Assembly (NCBI GenBank): GCA_905250115.1
Contig: CAJNOI010000037.1
Location: 372,001-436,000 of the forward strand
DNA from: Adineta steineri
Lineage: Eukaryota > Rotifera > Eurotatoria > Adinetida > Adinetidae
Reading direction: 5' to 3'
Length of the DNA stretch: 64,000 nucleotides
The notes under the pieces were generated by a model. The model worked only from the letters and a program-made list of their open reading frames with translations. It searched no databases and had not been told where the DNA came from. A program made the translations under genes and the position numbers. Shown one piece after another: positions 46,190 through 57,758 of this stretch (positions are counted from its first letter, which is position 1; the number at the start of each line of letters is the position of its first letter).

Positions 46190-47141
46190 TTACTGATCAT
46201 CCTCATTATCGTTTGTTTCAGGTATCAAATTCATGACAATAGTAGGAACTTCAAGTTTAATATTGGTTAATATTCCACGAAGATGAACTTCAAAATGAAG
46301 TTTATAATAGTTAGCAATCGAATTACCAAAATTAAATGTCACTGGAGTTGTTGATGGTATAGGTATTTGAAAGTTTCGATTAATACTCTTATGCTTCAGT
46401 GATTTAATATAATCTAAATCTTGTTTGATGATATTAAAAGTTTTTTCTCGAGAATCACATTCAACATATTGAGTAAGAACAATCGATACGTGACGTATCA
46501 ATGCTCCTTTTGGATTAATTAAATCAACATTGAAGGAAACATTATTTCCAGCAATAACAACATTTTTGTCGAAAGTAACACGAAGACGAACACCGTTGCG
46601 ATTTGTTTTTTCTGTTTTAAGTGTAGTTAAACTTAAAAGTCTTCCTGGTTGTTTCACAACAATCGGACAAGTTTTATGAATATTGAATCTGTGCCATTCA
46701 GGACGAATAAAAGAAAAACGAATATAATAATGAATTTTGACTATGTAAATCTTCAGTAAGTTGAAAACGAAATGGCCACCTTTGTTTGCCACGTCGTACA
46801 GAAAACGAACCATTTGTATGATGTGGATGAACGAGAAATTTTTGATTGAATATTATTTCTTTTACTTCCTCTTCCTTTTCCACCTCATCGGATTCGGTTT
46901 CTACTCTCACTAGAGCAACAACTTCACCAATTAGTTCACCATCGATACGTGCTAATTTTAAATCTGTATTATCTTTGTTAACAAAATCAACAAAACCGGT
47001 AATTGTTTCACCAATCCAAAAGATATTATCATCTTGTTCATCAAATCGACATTCAGTATTCGATTCCGATGCAACGAGATTTTTATTTAATATCATCAAT
47101 ATTAAAAGAAAATATCGACAGTAGCAAAAATGATTTTTCAT
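46190..47141 (-). pseudogene. Arrestin-like protein with one frameshift
   Basis: The first 147 codons (from 47141) hold an arrestin N-lobe: IGETITGFVDFVNKD, LARIDGELIGEV and WPFRFQLTEDL. The match then continues in another frame (IHYYIRFSFIRPEW), followed by an arrestin C-lobe (CPIVVKQPGRLLSL, VSFNVDLINPKGALIRHVSIVLTQ) to the stop at 46190. The switch falls in a four-base T run at 46735-46738 (plus strand); one base fewer would restore the frame. Arrestin-domain proteins are cytosolic adaptors for receptor trafficking. Odd: the predicted start gives a hydrophobic leader (YFLLILMILNK). It is either a young pseudogene or an assembly homopolymer error. Confidence 0.7.
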
Positions 47142-48664
47142 TGAAGCTTTGTGTTGTATGAGGAGTGTTATTCTTACAAGTGAAACAAATTGAAGGAAAG
47201 GGTAACTATGGTTTTAAATAACAAACATATAAAATCCTTATCAATTGGCATTTTTCTTCTCTTTCATATCCAATAAAATCTGATTTTGTTACCTTTAGTA
47301 TATGTCAAAATACAACAAATGCCATGTTGTTGATCGAACTATTTTTCGTCGAAAGATAATTATATTATTCTTATTTTGTTAAGGTGGAGTCAAAAGTTCA
47401 CATATCTTGTCGAATTCAAGAATGCCTCGAAGCTTTAACTCATCGATGCAAAAAAAAAGGAACTGATATTTATTGACGACCTAGTAGATCTTTTGCTTTT
47501 GGTTTCAAAGAAAAAATTATAATCAAAATAAACTATCTTGAAGGCGTGAATGTTACAATAAGGTTAATGTAATACCCTCACCCACACCTTCAAGAAAGCA
47601 AATCGGAAAGTGTTGCATAGATTACATAGAGCAGCTATGTCGAGTGTCTTTGTTTATCGCTGAGACGACGCTGTTCCAGTACAAATCGTAACTGATGAAT
47701 GCAGAGTTAAACATTTCTAAATCTATACAACCATTAGCCAACGGCAAACAACTAAAACTATTTGAAGAAACAGAATCATGTCTCAAAGTAACGGATTTCT
47801 CTAGTTAAACTCAATAAGCAACAAATGCTTCTTGTTTAGTTCCGAAAAAATACAGTCATATCTGATGTTAGAATCAGACCGTGTAATTTAGTACAAAAAA
47901 TAACAGAAGTAAGTGCGATAGTACTACTGAGCATATACAAACTCACTTCAATAAAATAGTTCTCGTACTTACGTGACCGTTTCATACTGAAACCTTTTTT
48001 TATCTCTGCATAAATCCTTGATGATTCAGCTGTTCAACTATAAAGTTTAGAGAAATTCTGTAAAACTAAAACAAATATACTTTGTTCAACAATGCTCAAC
48101 ACAAAATCTATCTGAGTTCAGTACTATCGAATAGAATTTTGTATCTCTCCACACTAATCGATACCGCACATTTACCGTTCAGTATTATTGGAGAAACACT
48201 CCTCTGATTCAATACCATCGAACACGATTCTCTCCTCCAACATTACTAGAAAGAACGTCGCACTAGGGTTTTACTATTATCACAAAAAAAACTTTTATCT
48301 TTCGACATTATTCAAAGCGAACTTTCAGAGCTTTGCTACTAAAATACAATACCATTCCTGGCTCAACCCCACAGAAAACAACCTTTTTGGAATTTTACTA
48401 TAGCTAAGCACAATCGCAGCTTAGTTTTGCAAGCGCTGCAGACTCACAAAATATTACTGCAAAATCTCTATATTTTCACATCAGTATCTCATCCATAATT
48501 AAATACTAAAAATTGCTAAGCAGCCATTATCACAACAATACAGATTAAGTTTCAAATCAGGCAGTTTTATTCAAAGTTTCTCTCAAAATTATAACACAAT
48601 AAAACAACTAGCATAATCATTATCAGCGATTGAATCATAGTCCAAGTACATTTAATAGTACTAT
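47142..48664. other. Intergenic, no gene seen
   Basis: Unique AT-rich sequence with one GT/CA foldback (47536-47595). A 71-codon ORF at 48188 has no family resemblance. Confidence 0.6.
47536..47595. repeat. GT/CA short foldback, copy 11
   Basis: TCTTGAAGGCGTGAATGTTAC pairs with GTAATACCCTCACCCACACCTTCAAGA, as two separate blocks; the ends again read TCTTGA/TCAAGA. Confidence 0.7.
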
Positions 48665-48986
48665 TCACAGTTTTATTCTTTTCTTGTTTTCTTCAATTAT
48701 TTCATTGAGTACATGACTCTCATTAAACCAACATCTGTTGAACTGGAGGCTTAGTGTGGTGAGTGTCTATATGAAAAGACGAGGTTAAAGGCTTGGTATG
48801 GAAAAAAGAGAGAATGCGAATTACTGTGTTGTGTTGTAATACATCAACCAAATATTGTGCTCCAACATCTCCGATAAGATTGAACGCGAGATCTAATGTT
48901 GTGAGTGTCTAGGTGAAAGAGTGAAGCTAAAGACATGGTATAGAAAAAGAGAGGATGAGAGTTACTCTGTTGTGTTGTAATGCATG
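48665..48986 (-). CDS. Leucine-rich-repeat protein, C-terminal end (cut by gap)
   Basis: Exons 48966-48986 (partial), 48825-48908 and 48665-48766, with introns of ~57 bp. The middle exon is exactly 84 bp, one 28-residue LRR: TLTTLDLAFNLIGDVGAQYL then VDVLQHNT. The last exon starts TLTTLSLQFN, then a charged tail (EIIEENKKRIKL) and TGA at 48665-48667. Same ribonuclease-inhibitor-type LRR and one-repeat-per-exon layout as the gene at 28807. The N-terminus is lost at the 10-N gap. Confidence 0.75.
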
Positions 48987-48996
48987 NNNNNNNNNN
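48987..48996. other. Assembly gap, 10 N (scaffold join)
   Basis: Ten N, a placeholder of unknown length, inside an LRR gene. What follows from 48997 shows no LRR, so the gap may be large or the join may be wrong. Confidence 0.9.
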
Positions 48997-49921
48997 ACCG
49001 GTAATGTAAGAAAGTTGGCGACAGTTTGATTTGTCATTATAGACTATTAGCGAAATGCGTGCTGCGTAGCTGTATATGTTAGTTATACGATGTGATGTTG
49101 TTTTTTCTTCCGATTAAATGAGTATAAGTTTATTTTGTCGTTGGTTTCACATAATATTGCAATTACATATTTGATGAAAAAAACCGAAAAAGAATGATGT
49201 CAACTACAGAATAACAAAATTACCATAACAACTGTACAGAACGATTTTGTTACGATTGCTTTATTGATATAAAATGGTACGTAAAAGACATGAATGTTGT
49301 ATTCGCACTTATAATCAGAGTAAAGGTTGGACGACTTTCTTTATTACTTATTTTTGTTTAAAATTTATACTATCTTTTGATTGTAAAATTAAATATACGT
49401 ATATTTCATATGATGGCACAGAATTCATTCTCAGAAAACAGTCAGATGTGTGAATCGAGGAAAAGAATAAGATTATTACTTTTATGGTTGACAAATTTTA
49501 CTATAATTTGATCTGATGTTCGACAAATCTGTCTGAAATATTGAATTTTTTCAGATGCGATTGTTTACAGAAATTTTGAAAGAAATGTCGATTTCGTTTT
49601 TTTAAGAAATAGCAACATTGCAAGTAAAAATGCTGCAGCTTTTATACTATTAGAAATATTAAAATAAATCTTTGTTATAATATGAAAATTTCGTCTCGAT
49701 TAACTTATATGATTTTAGATGCATTTCAGTTTTGATCATATAGTTTTAGAAGTCGAGTGAAATCAGTTCACTAACAATGATATTTATTATCAGAAATATC
49801 AAAAGAATAACTGTTCAGTATTATAAATCAGACGTTATTGAAGTATATTTCAATCTGGGTGTAATAAACATATCTTTTGTATTTTAATACGATATATAAA
49901 TTATTAATTATTTAATATTTT
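48997..49921. other. Intergenic, no gene seen
   Basis: AT-rich sequence between the gap and the TIR gene. No LRR exon or other family recognised. Confidence 0.6.
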
Positions 49922-52325
49922 TTAAAAAAATTTTTGTAGAATTTTTGCATAAATAATCCATAGCAGATAACGAATATATTGTTTTATATCAAGTGGATTA
50001 AATTGCTTTTCTAATTCACTAACAAAATGAATATAGGTAAAATATGGTAAAGTTCGATCATGAAGTTGATTTAATTGTGTATTCAATACTTGATAAGTAG
50101 ACTGTGTATTTGATTGACACTGTTTATATAATATATACAATGAATGACCATCAAATTGTTGTTCGTATTCAAATAAAGTTCGTATAAGATGTAAATGTTT
50201 ATCATGTAGAAAATTTAAAACATCTTCATGTGTCCACCATTCGATAAATCGATCATTATAACTATTTTTAATACTTGATAATCTTTCCTATATAAATATA
50301 TAAAATGAAAAAAAGAATATTTAAATTGATAATGAATTATTTTATTTAAAAAATCTATCTGCCTATATATTCAGTGATGTATGAGGATGTATTGTTTTAG
50401 AATCTTTCATATATTTTTCGAAAGACTCGATACAATCTGAATTAATTAACTTAGTTTCATTAGAAAGGTTCATAAATAAAAATGACCGTTTCGAAGACGT
50501 AGAGGGAGTTGTTTTATAATGAATCTTATTGATTTTTTTTTTCTTATTATTATTTTAACTTTCGATAGATTGAACCTGGATTTATACCAAGAAATCGATC
50601 GAAAATTTCGTTATCGATTTCGATTAACTGGTAATACAACTAATGATCTTGTTAATTCTATATTATGAATCTCGAGAATCTTGGCAATAGTCATAGTAAC
50701 TACTGATATATATCAATGTGAGATGAAAGTAAATCTTACGAATTTTTCAACTTGAGTTTGCTCATCACATGTATTTTCTTGAATTTTAACTGATGCTGAA
50801 GTTTTATTATCATGAATAAGTAATTCATTTTTCTTATCATACATTTTTGACGCATAAATGATTCCTAACCATCCATCTGGACGATATTTTTTTCCATAAC
50901 TAATGGGATTATATGACGTTGTCGTGTATATGCATATTCAGCTTCTGAACGACAATAAGCACTTTGTTTGTATGGATTAGGCATACAAATAAAAACCATA
51001 TCAGATAATTCAATAGCTGTAGCCATTGATTGTAATGTACTTCCATACATATTTTCAAAATCTAACCAAACACGATAATTTAATTTGATTAAACTTTCAT
51101 AAATTTGTAAACATAAATCTTTATTTGAATGACTATAACTTATCATGATATCATATTTGTCTTCATTATTAATTGTATTTTCATTTTTATCAAGAAGTTG
51201 TTTTGTAATAATTAATTCATTTTCTAATTTCCATAAAACTCCTTTTGCTGCTGCTTGAACACCTTGTTCGGTTGAATGAACAAGAACAGTTTTTAAATAT
51301 CTTATAAAATTATCATAGGAAGTAATTAATAGTTGATGAATTTTGTCATTAAATGTTAAACTCCAAATCATTTCTAATGAAGTTTGTAGAACTAAACCAA
51401 CATGAAGATCTGTTTGAGTTGTACAACGAATTAAAATTTCAAAATAATTTTGTTTAGCAATCCCATCTTTAATTTCATCATGTTGAACAAATGCTAAATA
51501 TATGAAATCAAAGATTATTTTTTTGAAAATTAACCAACAAAAATAAAATTCTCTCGTCATAAAATAATACCTTTTAAATATGTTAATAAACATTCTACTG
51601 GAACATCTTGATAAGTATGACATGGATCATTAATTGCTTTGTATAAATAACTAATAAAAACAGTCGTTAATATGTCAATATTATCTAAATTTAGAATATC
51701 TTGTTCGTTTAATATTTTTGCTAAAATCATAAAAGCATGTAATTTAACTCGATGAATATTTGCATGTTTTAATTTAAGAAAAATAGCTGAATCAGTTAAA
51801 TTTGTTTTCGAATTATATTCTGTTGCTATTAATATATTACCTAATAAAGTATAATTATTTAATAGAATTAATATAGAATCAATAATTTTTAAATTATTTA
51901 TTGAATATTGTTGTGTTGAAGGATAATAAACAACATAACGTAATAATAATGTCATATAAAACATTGATTAATTGTAGGTAAAAATAGTTCATAAATTTCT
52001 TGATAAGAATTTAACATATTATTTAAACATAATTGATTAATAATTGTTAATTGAGATTTTATATTAATTTGTTTGAATGTATTGATATAAGTTGAAGAAC
52101 AAAGACAATGTATGATAGGATCAACTAATAATAATACATTAGAATTATTTCTAATACAATCAAAACCACTTTGAAAAAATCAAATTGATTTGAATATTTA
52201 GAAGAATTTATGGATATATCTTCTAATAGCGAAGCTATTGCTTTAAAAAATAATTTATTTAAAAACCACATTTGAAATGTTGATTATCTTTATCAGATAA
52301 AATAATATCACTAGAAAAACTATAA
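49922..52325 (-). pseudogene. ARM/HEAT-like - TIR - SAM-like protein, frame interrupted several times
   Basis: Read from ~52325 down. The N-terminal helical-repeat region has FQSGFDCIRN, DILTTVFISYLYKAIN and EMIWSLTFN; intron 51494-51570. The TIR domain is in exon 50740-51493: KYDIMISYSHSNKD, LNYRVWLDFENMYG and YCRSEAEYAYTRQR, where Glu in the SEAEYA stretch is a candidate NADase catalytic residue. The C-terminal exon 49922-50287 has WWTHEDVLNFL, a SAM-like region. The closest known layout is SARM1 (ARM-SAM-TIR), but here SAM follows TIR. One-base shifts occur in runs at 50887-50893, near 51960, near 52180 and near 52265. Mostly homopolymer changes, so assembly error is as likely as decay. 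An exon near 50375-50500 may be missing from this model. Confidence 0.7.
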
Positions 52326-52392
52326 TATTAGGAAATAAAGTAGTACCGAAATTGTTTATATCTTTAACTGAAGAATAGTATGCTTATTTCAG

Positions 52393-52805
52393 ACATATGA
52401 ACTCGGCAAACTTAGTCCAGAAGAACGCTTTCGAGTTCAACATGTAGCTATGCATATGGAAATGCTACTTGTTGTTTCTCAATTCGTATTATCACTTTGG
52501 AAAAAGTATTATCTCCGATCTTATCAAGTAAGATATTCAAAGAAACATTTTTTTTTTCTTTGAATTCAATTTCAATTCAATGTTTTAGTTTTTTACTCTT
52601 CTTTCTGTGTGGTTAATTCCACTTGGATTATCAATTCAAAACTTTTATATTCGTTTTATTATAATCTGATGTTTTTGTTACACGTCGTGCAACAAAACAA
52701 CCTATTGAACCAAATACACCAAGGTGAAAATTTATTTTCTTGCAAAATCATTGAAGAATTTTTCTTATAGATTAGTTTATAAATGGTTTCTTCTTGTTCA
52801 TAAAG
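52393..52805 (+). pseudogene. RNF121-like membrane E3 ligase, truncated pseudogene
   Basis: Three exon-like pieces with good splice sites: 52393-52527 (LSPEERFRVQHVAMHMEM, then FVLSLWKKYYLRSYQ), 52589-52723 (LLSVWLIPLGLS, a stop in FIII*CFC, then VTRRATKQPIEPNTPR in another frame) and 52771-52805 (LVYKWFLLVHK). This order matches the membrane part of RNF121/RNF175, an ER/Golgi RING ligase. The RING domain and both ends are missing. It is flanked by AT-rich DNA and the TIR gene; a dead partial copy. Confidence 0.75.
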
Positions 52806-53060
52806 TAATGATCGCCTTAGATCAAAAATTTCCTGATTCTATATAAAAATTTAAAAAATTGACTACATTATTTATACATTAAAATAAGCACTAATAGAAT
52901 TCAACAAATTCAAAATAAAATAAGATAATGTATGATTTTATTTATGGTAGATGCAATAGTAAAAGCAAAAGAAAAGAATAAGAAATCATATCAACATAAA
53001 TACATTCGAGTATTATGGTAAAACGATAATATAGACGATAAATAGAGAAACATGTTATTG

Positions 53061-56000
53061 TTATTTTGAGAAAAAAATTATTTTTGCTGTAATAGAAAGA
53101 AATTCTTGTTTGTATGTTTTTGAAGGCAAAATAAATAATATAATAATAAGTAATGGTGGTATAAATGAAACATAATATCCAGTTAAGTATAACCATGGAT
53201 TACGTACTGACTCCATACATCCAGATAAAAATGAAATAATCAAACGAGGAATAGATAATAATATTAAAATACATGGTGATATAAGAAGATGTTTATTTTG
53301 TTGAATTTGAGCATAAAGAATTTTTTTATATGCTGATTTTTTCTTTGTTTTTACACGTATTCGAAATACTTGAATTGTAACACATATAGCAGATAATATA
53401 TTAATGATAAATGGTGTTAAAACATGAAATACATTTATAAATTTGTCATATTTTTTTAAATTTGATGAATATTCAAGAATGCACCATGTTCTTTGTTCAT
53501 CATCATCATGGAATAGTCGACGAGATATTGGATCATGAATATAAGATATACTTATCAATAAAAATATTATCGGTATAACATATTTAGCTATATATATACT
53601 TTTTGACTTATTAAAATGTACTCCTTGTATAGCAGATAATGCTCTTTCAATAGCTACAGCTGTATATAACCAATCACCAAAACTAAGAAAAATTTTTAAT
53701 AAGACATCAGTTAATATACAACTAAAATGAATAAATGATGTATTTGTTATAGATTTCATTTGAAAAATAATCAGTTGAAAATATTTAATTGTAAATATTG
53801 TTATTGTTAATATCGATATAATTGAATTTGTTAATAAATAGATTCCACAACCTACTTTAAGTAAAGATTCGCTTTTAAAAGTTAATATAGATAATACTCC
53901 ATTAATAATACTAAATATTAACATTAGAATTGTTATTGATGCAGTTATTTTCACTGCTGTGGATTGTTTCGTAAATGAAATAAATGGTTTAATATGATAT
54001 CCAAATATAACATCAAGTGATGTACTAAAACCTATAGTATTTAATTCACATGTACTTCCATAATAACATTTATCACATTTACATACTAACATTGATGGAC
54101 AAGTTATATTATCTTGAAAACATTCGCCATGTTTTCCACAATAATTATTACCTTGACAATCATAAGACGTATTATGATTAAATTCAAAACAATTTGAATA
54201 TCGATTTTTATCACAAACACACATATATTTCTCATCATAAAAACATTTTAATTTGAGATTTTCTACACATTGTAATGGATAATATTTTAATCGACGTAGA
54301 TTACTATAACCAAGTAATGTTGAATTGAGAAGTTTAGTAATATTTACACATGTATTATCCGGTTTAATATCAGTAGAAATATATTCACCTTCAGTAAACT
54401 GTTCTCTTAATACTGCAAGATAATAATTCTTTGAAAATTCAATAAATAATATATGAAATTGTTTTTTAATAAATAATGAAATTGAATCTCGATCAAATGG
54501 AACTTTTTTAAAAGACGATGTTCGTTCGTGGTCTTTATCACTGAATGCAGTTATAAAATGACCAAAGACTAATGTTGGTATAGGATTTATTTTTAAAGTA
54601 ATACCAATTTCATTTGATCGATGTTCACATTGAGATCCCATATAATCTTCAGCACATAAACAAATATAATCATTTTTTTTTATTCGATCATCCATCGGTA
54701 TACATAAACCATGATTGCTACATGGATTATTCTTCGGTTGACAATATTTATGTTGTAAATAACATTTTGAACCAAATTTATTTAATGGACATAAACAAAT
54801 TGAAGAATTTACAGCAGTTGAACCAAATGAACAAGAATGTTGATACGTTATATTACAATAACGACCTGAATAACCCTGATCACAATGACAAAATTCTTTT
54901 GTTGAGTTAATATATTTAAAACATTGTCCATGGTTTCCACATTGAATTGAGCAATTTGTTAATTCTTCAGATTTTTCTAATGGAATACGAAGTTGTGTTG
55001 ATATACGATTAACTGGTAAAAATGGAAATGGAATAGATAAATTCCAACTTCCATAATAACTTGATGTTATTTTTTCATAAATATCAATATGGATTGAATA
55101 TGTATAATTAAGATTTTTTGGTCGATCGGGATAAAGTAAATAACGATTGTATTTTGTATTACAATTTATTGATGGAATATAATTTATTTCTTCATAATTA
55201 TGTATTATTTCATTTTGTTCATCAATTAAATAAATAAATATATCATAAATAGAAATTTTCTTCTCATATGAACCTAATGGACGTATTTGAAGTGTTAAAC
55301 TAACACGCTGATTTTGCCATTGGCACCGATCACCGTAATAACTAGGTAAACATAAACATTTCTTTTCAAGCGATTTTCCTTTGAATATAACAATTCCACG
55401 ATTACAATATTCAATTAATTCAATATTAGTATTGATTTCGAGAGGTTTTTGTGGCTTAATATTAACAGACTGTTGCGGTAATGGTGATGATGATGTTGAA
55501 TTTATTATTGGTGGAAAATATCCTAAATTCCATGCAGAAAAATAATAAGAACCTTCATGGATTCTATGATCTGCCATGCGACATAATGTTCCATTATTAT
55601 ACAAATTTATTAAGGAATCAGCGTTAAAACGAATGTTTTCTTTTTCAACAATATTACATATTAATTGTTGATCATTAGTCGATGGATAACCACAAATATC
55701 ATTTTTTGTTAAACAAGTCTTTTCTTTCCATGATATATATTGTCGATTAATATTAAAAGTTAAATTATTCGAATAAAATATATTTCGGTATAGACTATTA
55801 CTAAAATCATGATTAATACAATCGATTGGTTTTTCGTAAATATATTGTTGAGGAATACAATAATAATCATTAGTTGAATCAATAATTTGACATTTAAATT
55901 CATCAATATTACAATTAACATTAGGACAATTCAGTTCATCGATACCATGAGCACAGTGAAAAACATTATCACATCGAGTATACGGTGTATGACAAGGCCA

Positions 56001-57758
56001 CCATTGACAATTAGTTTCATCGTCTTCACCATCATCTTCTGGTGGTAATTCTGCGTAATGATATATTCTATTACATAGTTGTGCATATACAGATATTTTT
56101 AGCTTGTCTTTGTATTTATCTTCTTCATTTTTGCATTGAGGATAATCAAAGCCAATACCTAGAGGTGATAAACATTTTGTTTCTGATGTACAATTAAAAC
56201 GTTGAGTATCATTTAATGAACAACTATGTGTATAACTTTCATCTTCATCATGATAACAATCCTGAATACCATCAATGAGACGATGTTTTGATATAAATTT
56301 GCGAGATTTTTCACAATAAAATAAAGATGAATTTGATTTATATTCATTTATGTTTCCCATTAATGCACAAATCTTAGCATCTTCTGCGAGTCTGTTTGAC
56401 AAAAACGGATAGTTAGAGTCATATCTAGGAGCTGAACGACAAGCTAAACCATTTCTACGATCTGTTGTATTTGGCAAATATAAACATAATCGTGGATTAT
56501 TACAGATATATAATGGCCATACTCTATCATTATTACTATCGATCAAATGTTGAGTTGAATAAATAGGTTGAAAATAACCATTAAAAATAGGTTCAAGAGG
56601 AAATGGAATATGTTCTAATGTACAATTTTTTGATAACAAATTGTTACGTGAACAATCTGTTATATTGTATGTATCATTTTTGAGAATGTCATAAAAACCG
56701 AGTTTACAAAATAATAAAAGATAACAATCATTTAGATATCGTTTGGCTGATTTATAAATTGCTTGACTGTAGTAAGAAGTACGACCTGTACCTGAACATC
56801 CAAGTGGCTTATGATCAACAAGATTAAAACCAGGATCAAGTGGCAGACAGTATCCATCGCCACATGAAAATGCATGTGGTTGACGACATGTTCTCTCTTC
56901 ACAAGCGAATAGCATTGAATCGATGCATGTTGAAGGTTGGAACGGTTCATTATCCCAAAATTCATTCTGCTTAAAAACGTCTGCTTCATCTGTTCCATCC
57001 AAACAATCTTTACTTGGTCGACCATCACGAAAGAATTCGAGTGGAATACATTGTGCTCCATTATGACATCGATATTCATTTTCATTACATTCAGTTATTT
57101 CGAGTTCATTACAATATTCTTCATCGATACCAAAACTATCTCCAATACAATCAATTTTTCCATCACATATTTCACGCCAATCTAAACACATCGGTTCAGG
57201 ACCACGATAACATCCAGATAAATGAGAATAACAAGTATGGATCAATATTTTATTCGTATAGTTTCTACGAGCTACAAATGAAGAGTTTACGAAATCCCCA
57301 AATGATTCGATAGGTATACTCAGATTAAATGTATATTCACAATTCGAACCAAACCATAATGATGAACAATTATTAAAAATAAATTCATCGAATCCGGTAT
57401 TATTTTTAATGAGATATATAGAATATTGTTCAATTATATCAATTGATGTTGACCATTGTAGAAGATCTTCACTCGTAATTCCTTGTAAACGTAAATTTTT
57501 AAATGTGAATGTATTTTCTATATATCCTTGTATTTTATTAATGGGATCGATTGATGACGGACGTCGACAATAAGGTATTAGATTATTTGTATGAAAAAAA
57601 ACGTTTTCATCTGGATTACGATGATTAATTATATGAGCATAAAAACAATCGAAGATTGTTTTTGAATTATCAATTGTATTATAAAGAAATGATGCATTCG
57701 ATTTAATTATTATCATCAGTGATAATATAAAAAAATATAACAATTGCCAATGCATCAT
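53061..57758 (-). CDS. Single-exon LDLa/EGF ectodomain seven-pass receptor (1565 aa)
   Basis: One uninterrupted ORF. Signal peptide at residues 1-22 (LLYFFILSLMIIIKSNA). LDL-receptor class A-like modules at ~183-216 (CDGKIDCIGDSFGIDEEYC), ~224-260 and ~586-611 (HCAHGIDELNC). EGF-like modules at ~936-968 (CGNHGQCF ... CHCDQGYSGRYC), ~1006-1044 and ~1201-1238. Many N-glycosylation sites. Seven hydrophobic spans at about 1271-1293, 1303-1325, 1345-1367, 1389-1406, 1441-1463, 1491-1512 and 1524-1546; the third ends AIERALSAIQG, where rhodopsin-like receptors carry DRY. It lacks a clear GPS cleavage motif, so it is not a standard adhesion receptor. Probable orphan G-protein-coupled receptor at the cell surface; ligand unknown. 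Intronless, unlike most neighbours. ORFs on the plus strand inside it are shadows. Confidence 0.88.
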   Translation of the reverse strand: MMHWQLLYFFILSLMIIIKSNASFLYNTIDNSKTIFDCFYAHIINHRNPDENVFFHTNNLIPYCRRPSSIDPINKIQGYIENTFTFKNLRLQGITSEDLLQWSTSIDIIEQYSIYLIKNNTGFDEFIFNNCSSLWFGSNCEYTFNLSIPIESFGDFVNSSFVARRNYTNKILIHTCYSHLSGCYRGPEPMCLDWREICDGKIDCIGDSFGIDEEYCNELEITECNENEYRCHNGAQCIPLEFFRDGRPSKDCLDGTDEADVFKQNEFWDNEPFQPSTCIDSMLFACEERTCRQPHAFSCGDGYCLPLDPGFNLVDHKPLGCSGTGRTSYYSQAIYKSAKRYLNDCYLLLFCKLGFYDILKNDTYNITDCSRNNLLSKNCTLEHIPFPLEPIFNGYFQPIYSTQHLIDSNNDRVWPLYICNNPRLCLYLPNTTDRRNGLACRSAPRYDSNYPFLSNRLAEDAKICALMGNINEYKSNSSLFYCEKSRKFISKHRLIDGIQDCYHDEDESYTHSCSLNDTQRFNCTSETKCLSPLGIGFDYPQCKNEEDKYKDKLKISVYAQLCNRIYHYAELPPEDDGEDDETNCQWWPCHTPYTRCDNVFHCAHGIDELNCPNVNCNIDEFKCQIIDSTNDYYCIPQQYIYEKPIDCINHDFSNSLYRNIFYSNNLTFNINRQYISWKEKTCLTKNDICGYPSTNDQQLICNIVEKENIRFNADSLINLYNNGTLCRMADHRIHEGSYYFSAWNLGYFPPIINSTSSSPLPQQSVNIKPQKPLEINTNIELIEYCNRGIVIFKGKSLEKKCLCLPSYYGDRCQWQNQRVSLTLQIRPLGSYEKKISIYDIFIYLIDEQNEIIHNYEEINYIPSINCNTKYNRYLLYPDRPKNLNYTYSIHIDIYEKITSSYYGSWNLSIPFPFLPVNRISTQLRIPLEKSEELTNCSIQCGNHGQCFKYINSTKEFCHCDQGYSGRYCNITYQHSCSFGSTAVNSSICLCPLNKFGSKCYLQHKYCQPKNNPCSNHGLCIPMDDRIKKNDYICLCAEDYMGSQCEHRSNEIGITLKINPIPTLVFGHFITAFSDKDHERTSSFKKVPFDRDSISLFIKKQFHILFIEFSKNYYLAVLREQFTEGEYISTDIKPDNTCVNITKLLNSTLLGYSNLRRLKYYPLQCVENLKLKCFYDEKYMCVCDKNRYSNCFEFNHNTSYDCQGNNYCGKHGECFQDNITCPSMLVCKCDKCYYGSTCELNTIGFSTSLDVIFGYHIKPFISFTKQSTAVKITASITILMLIFSIINGVLSILTFKSESLLKVGCGIYLLTNSIISILTITIFTIKYFQLIIFQMKSITNTSFIHFSCILTDVLLKIFLSFGDWLYTAVAIERALSAIQGVHFNKSKSIYIAKYVIPIIFLLISISYIHDPISRRLFHDDDEQRTWCILEYSSNLKKYDKFINVFHVLTPFIINILSAICVTIQVFRIRVKTKKKSAYKKILYAQIQQNKHLLISPCILILLSIPRLIISFLSGCMESVRNPWLYLTGYYVSFIPPLLIIILFILPSKTYKQEFLSITAKIIFFSK

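Noticed and set aside
54614-57313. Plus-strand ORFs inside the receptor gene
   Set aside because: Antisense shadows of the 1565-residue ORF.
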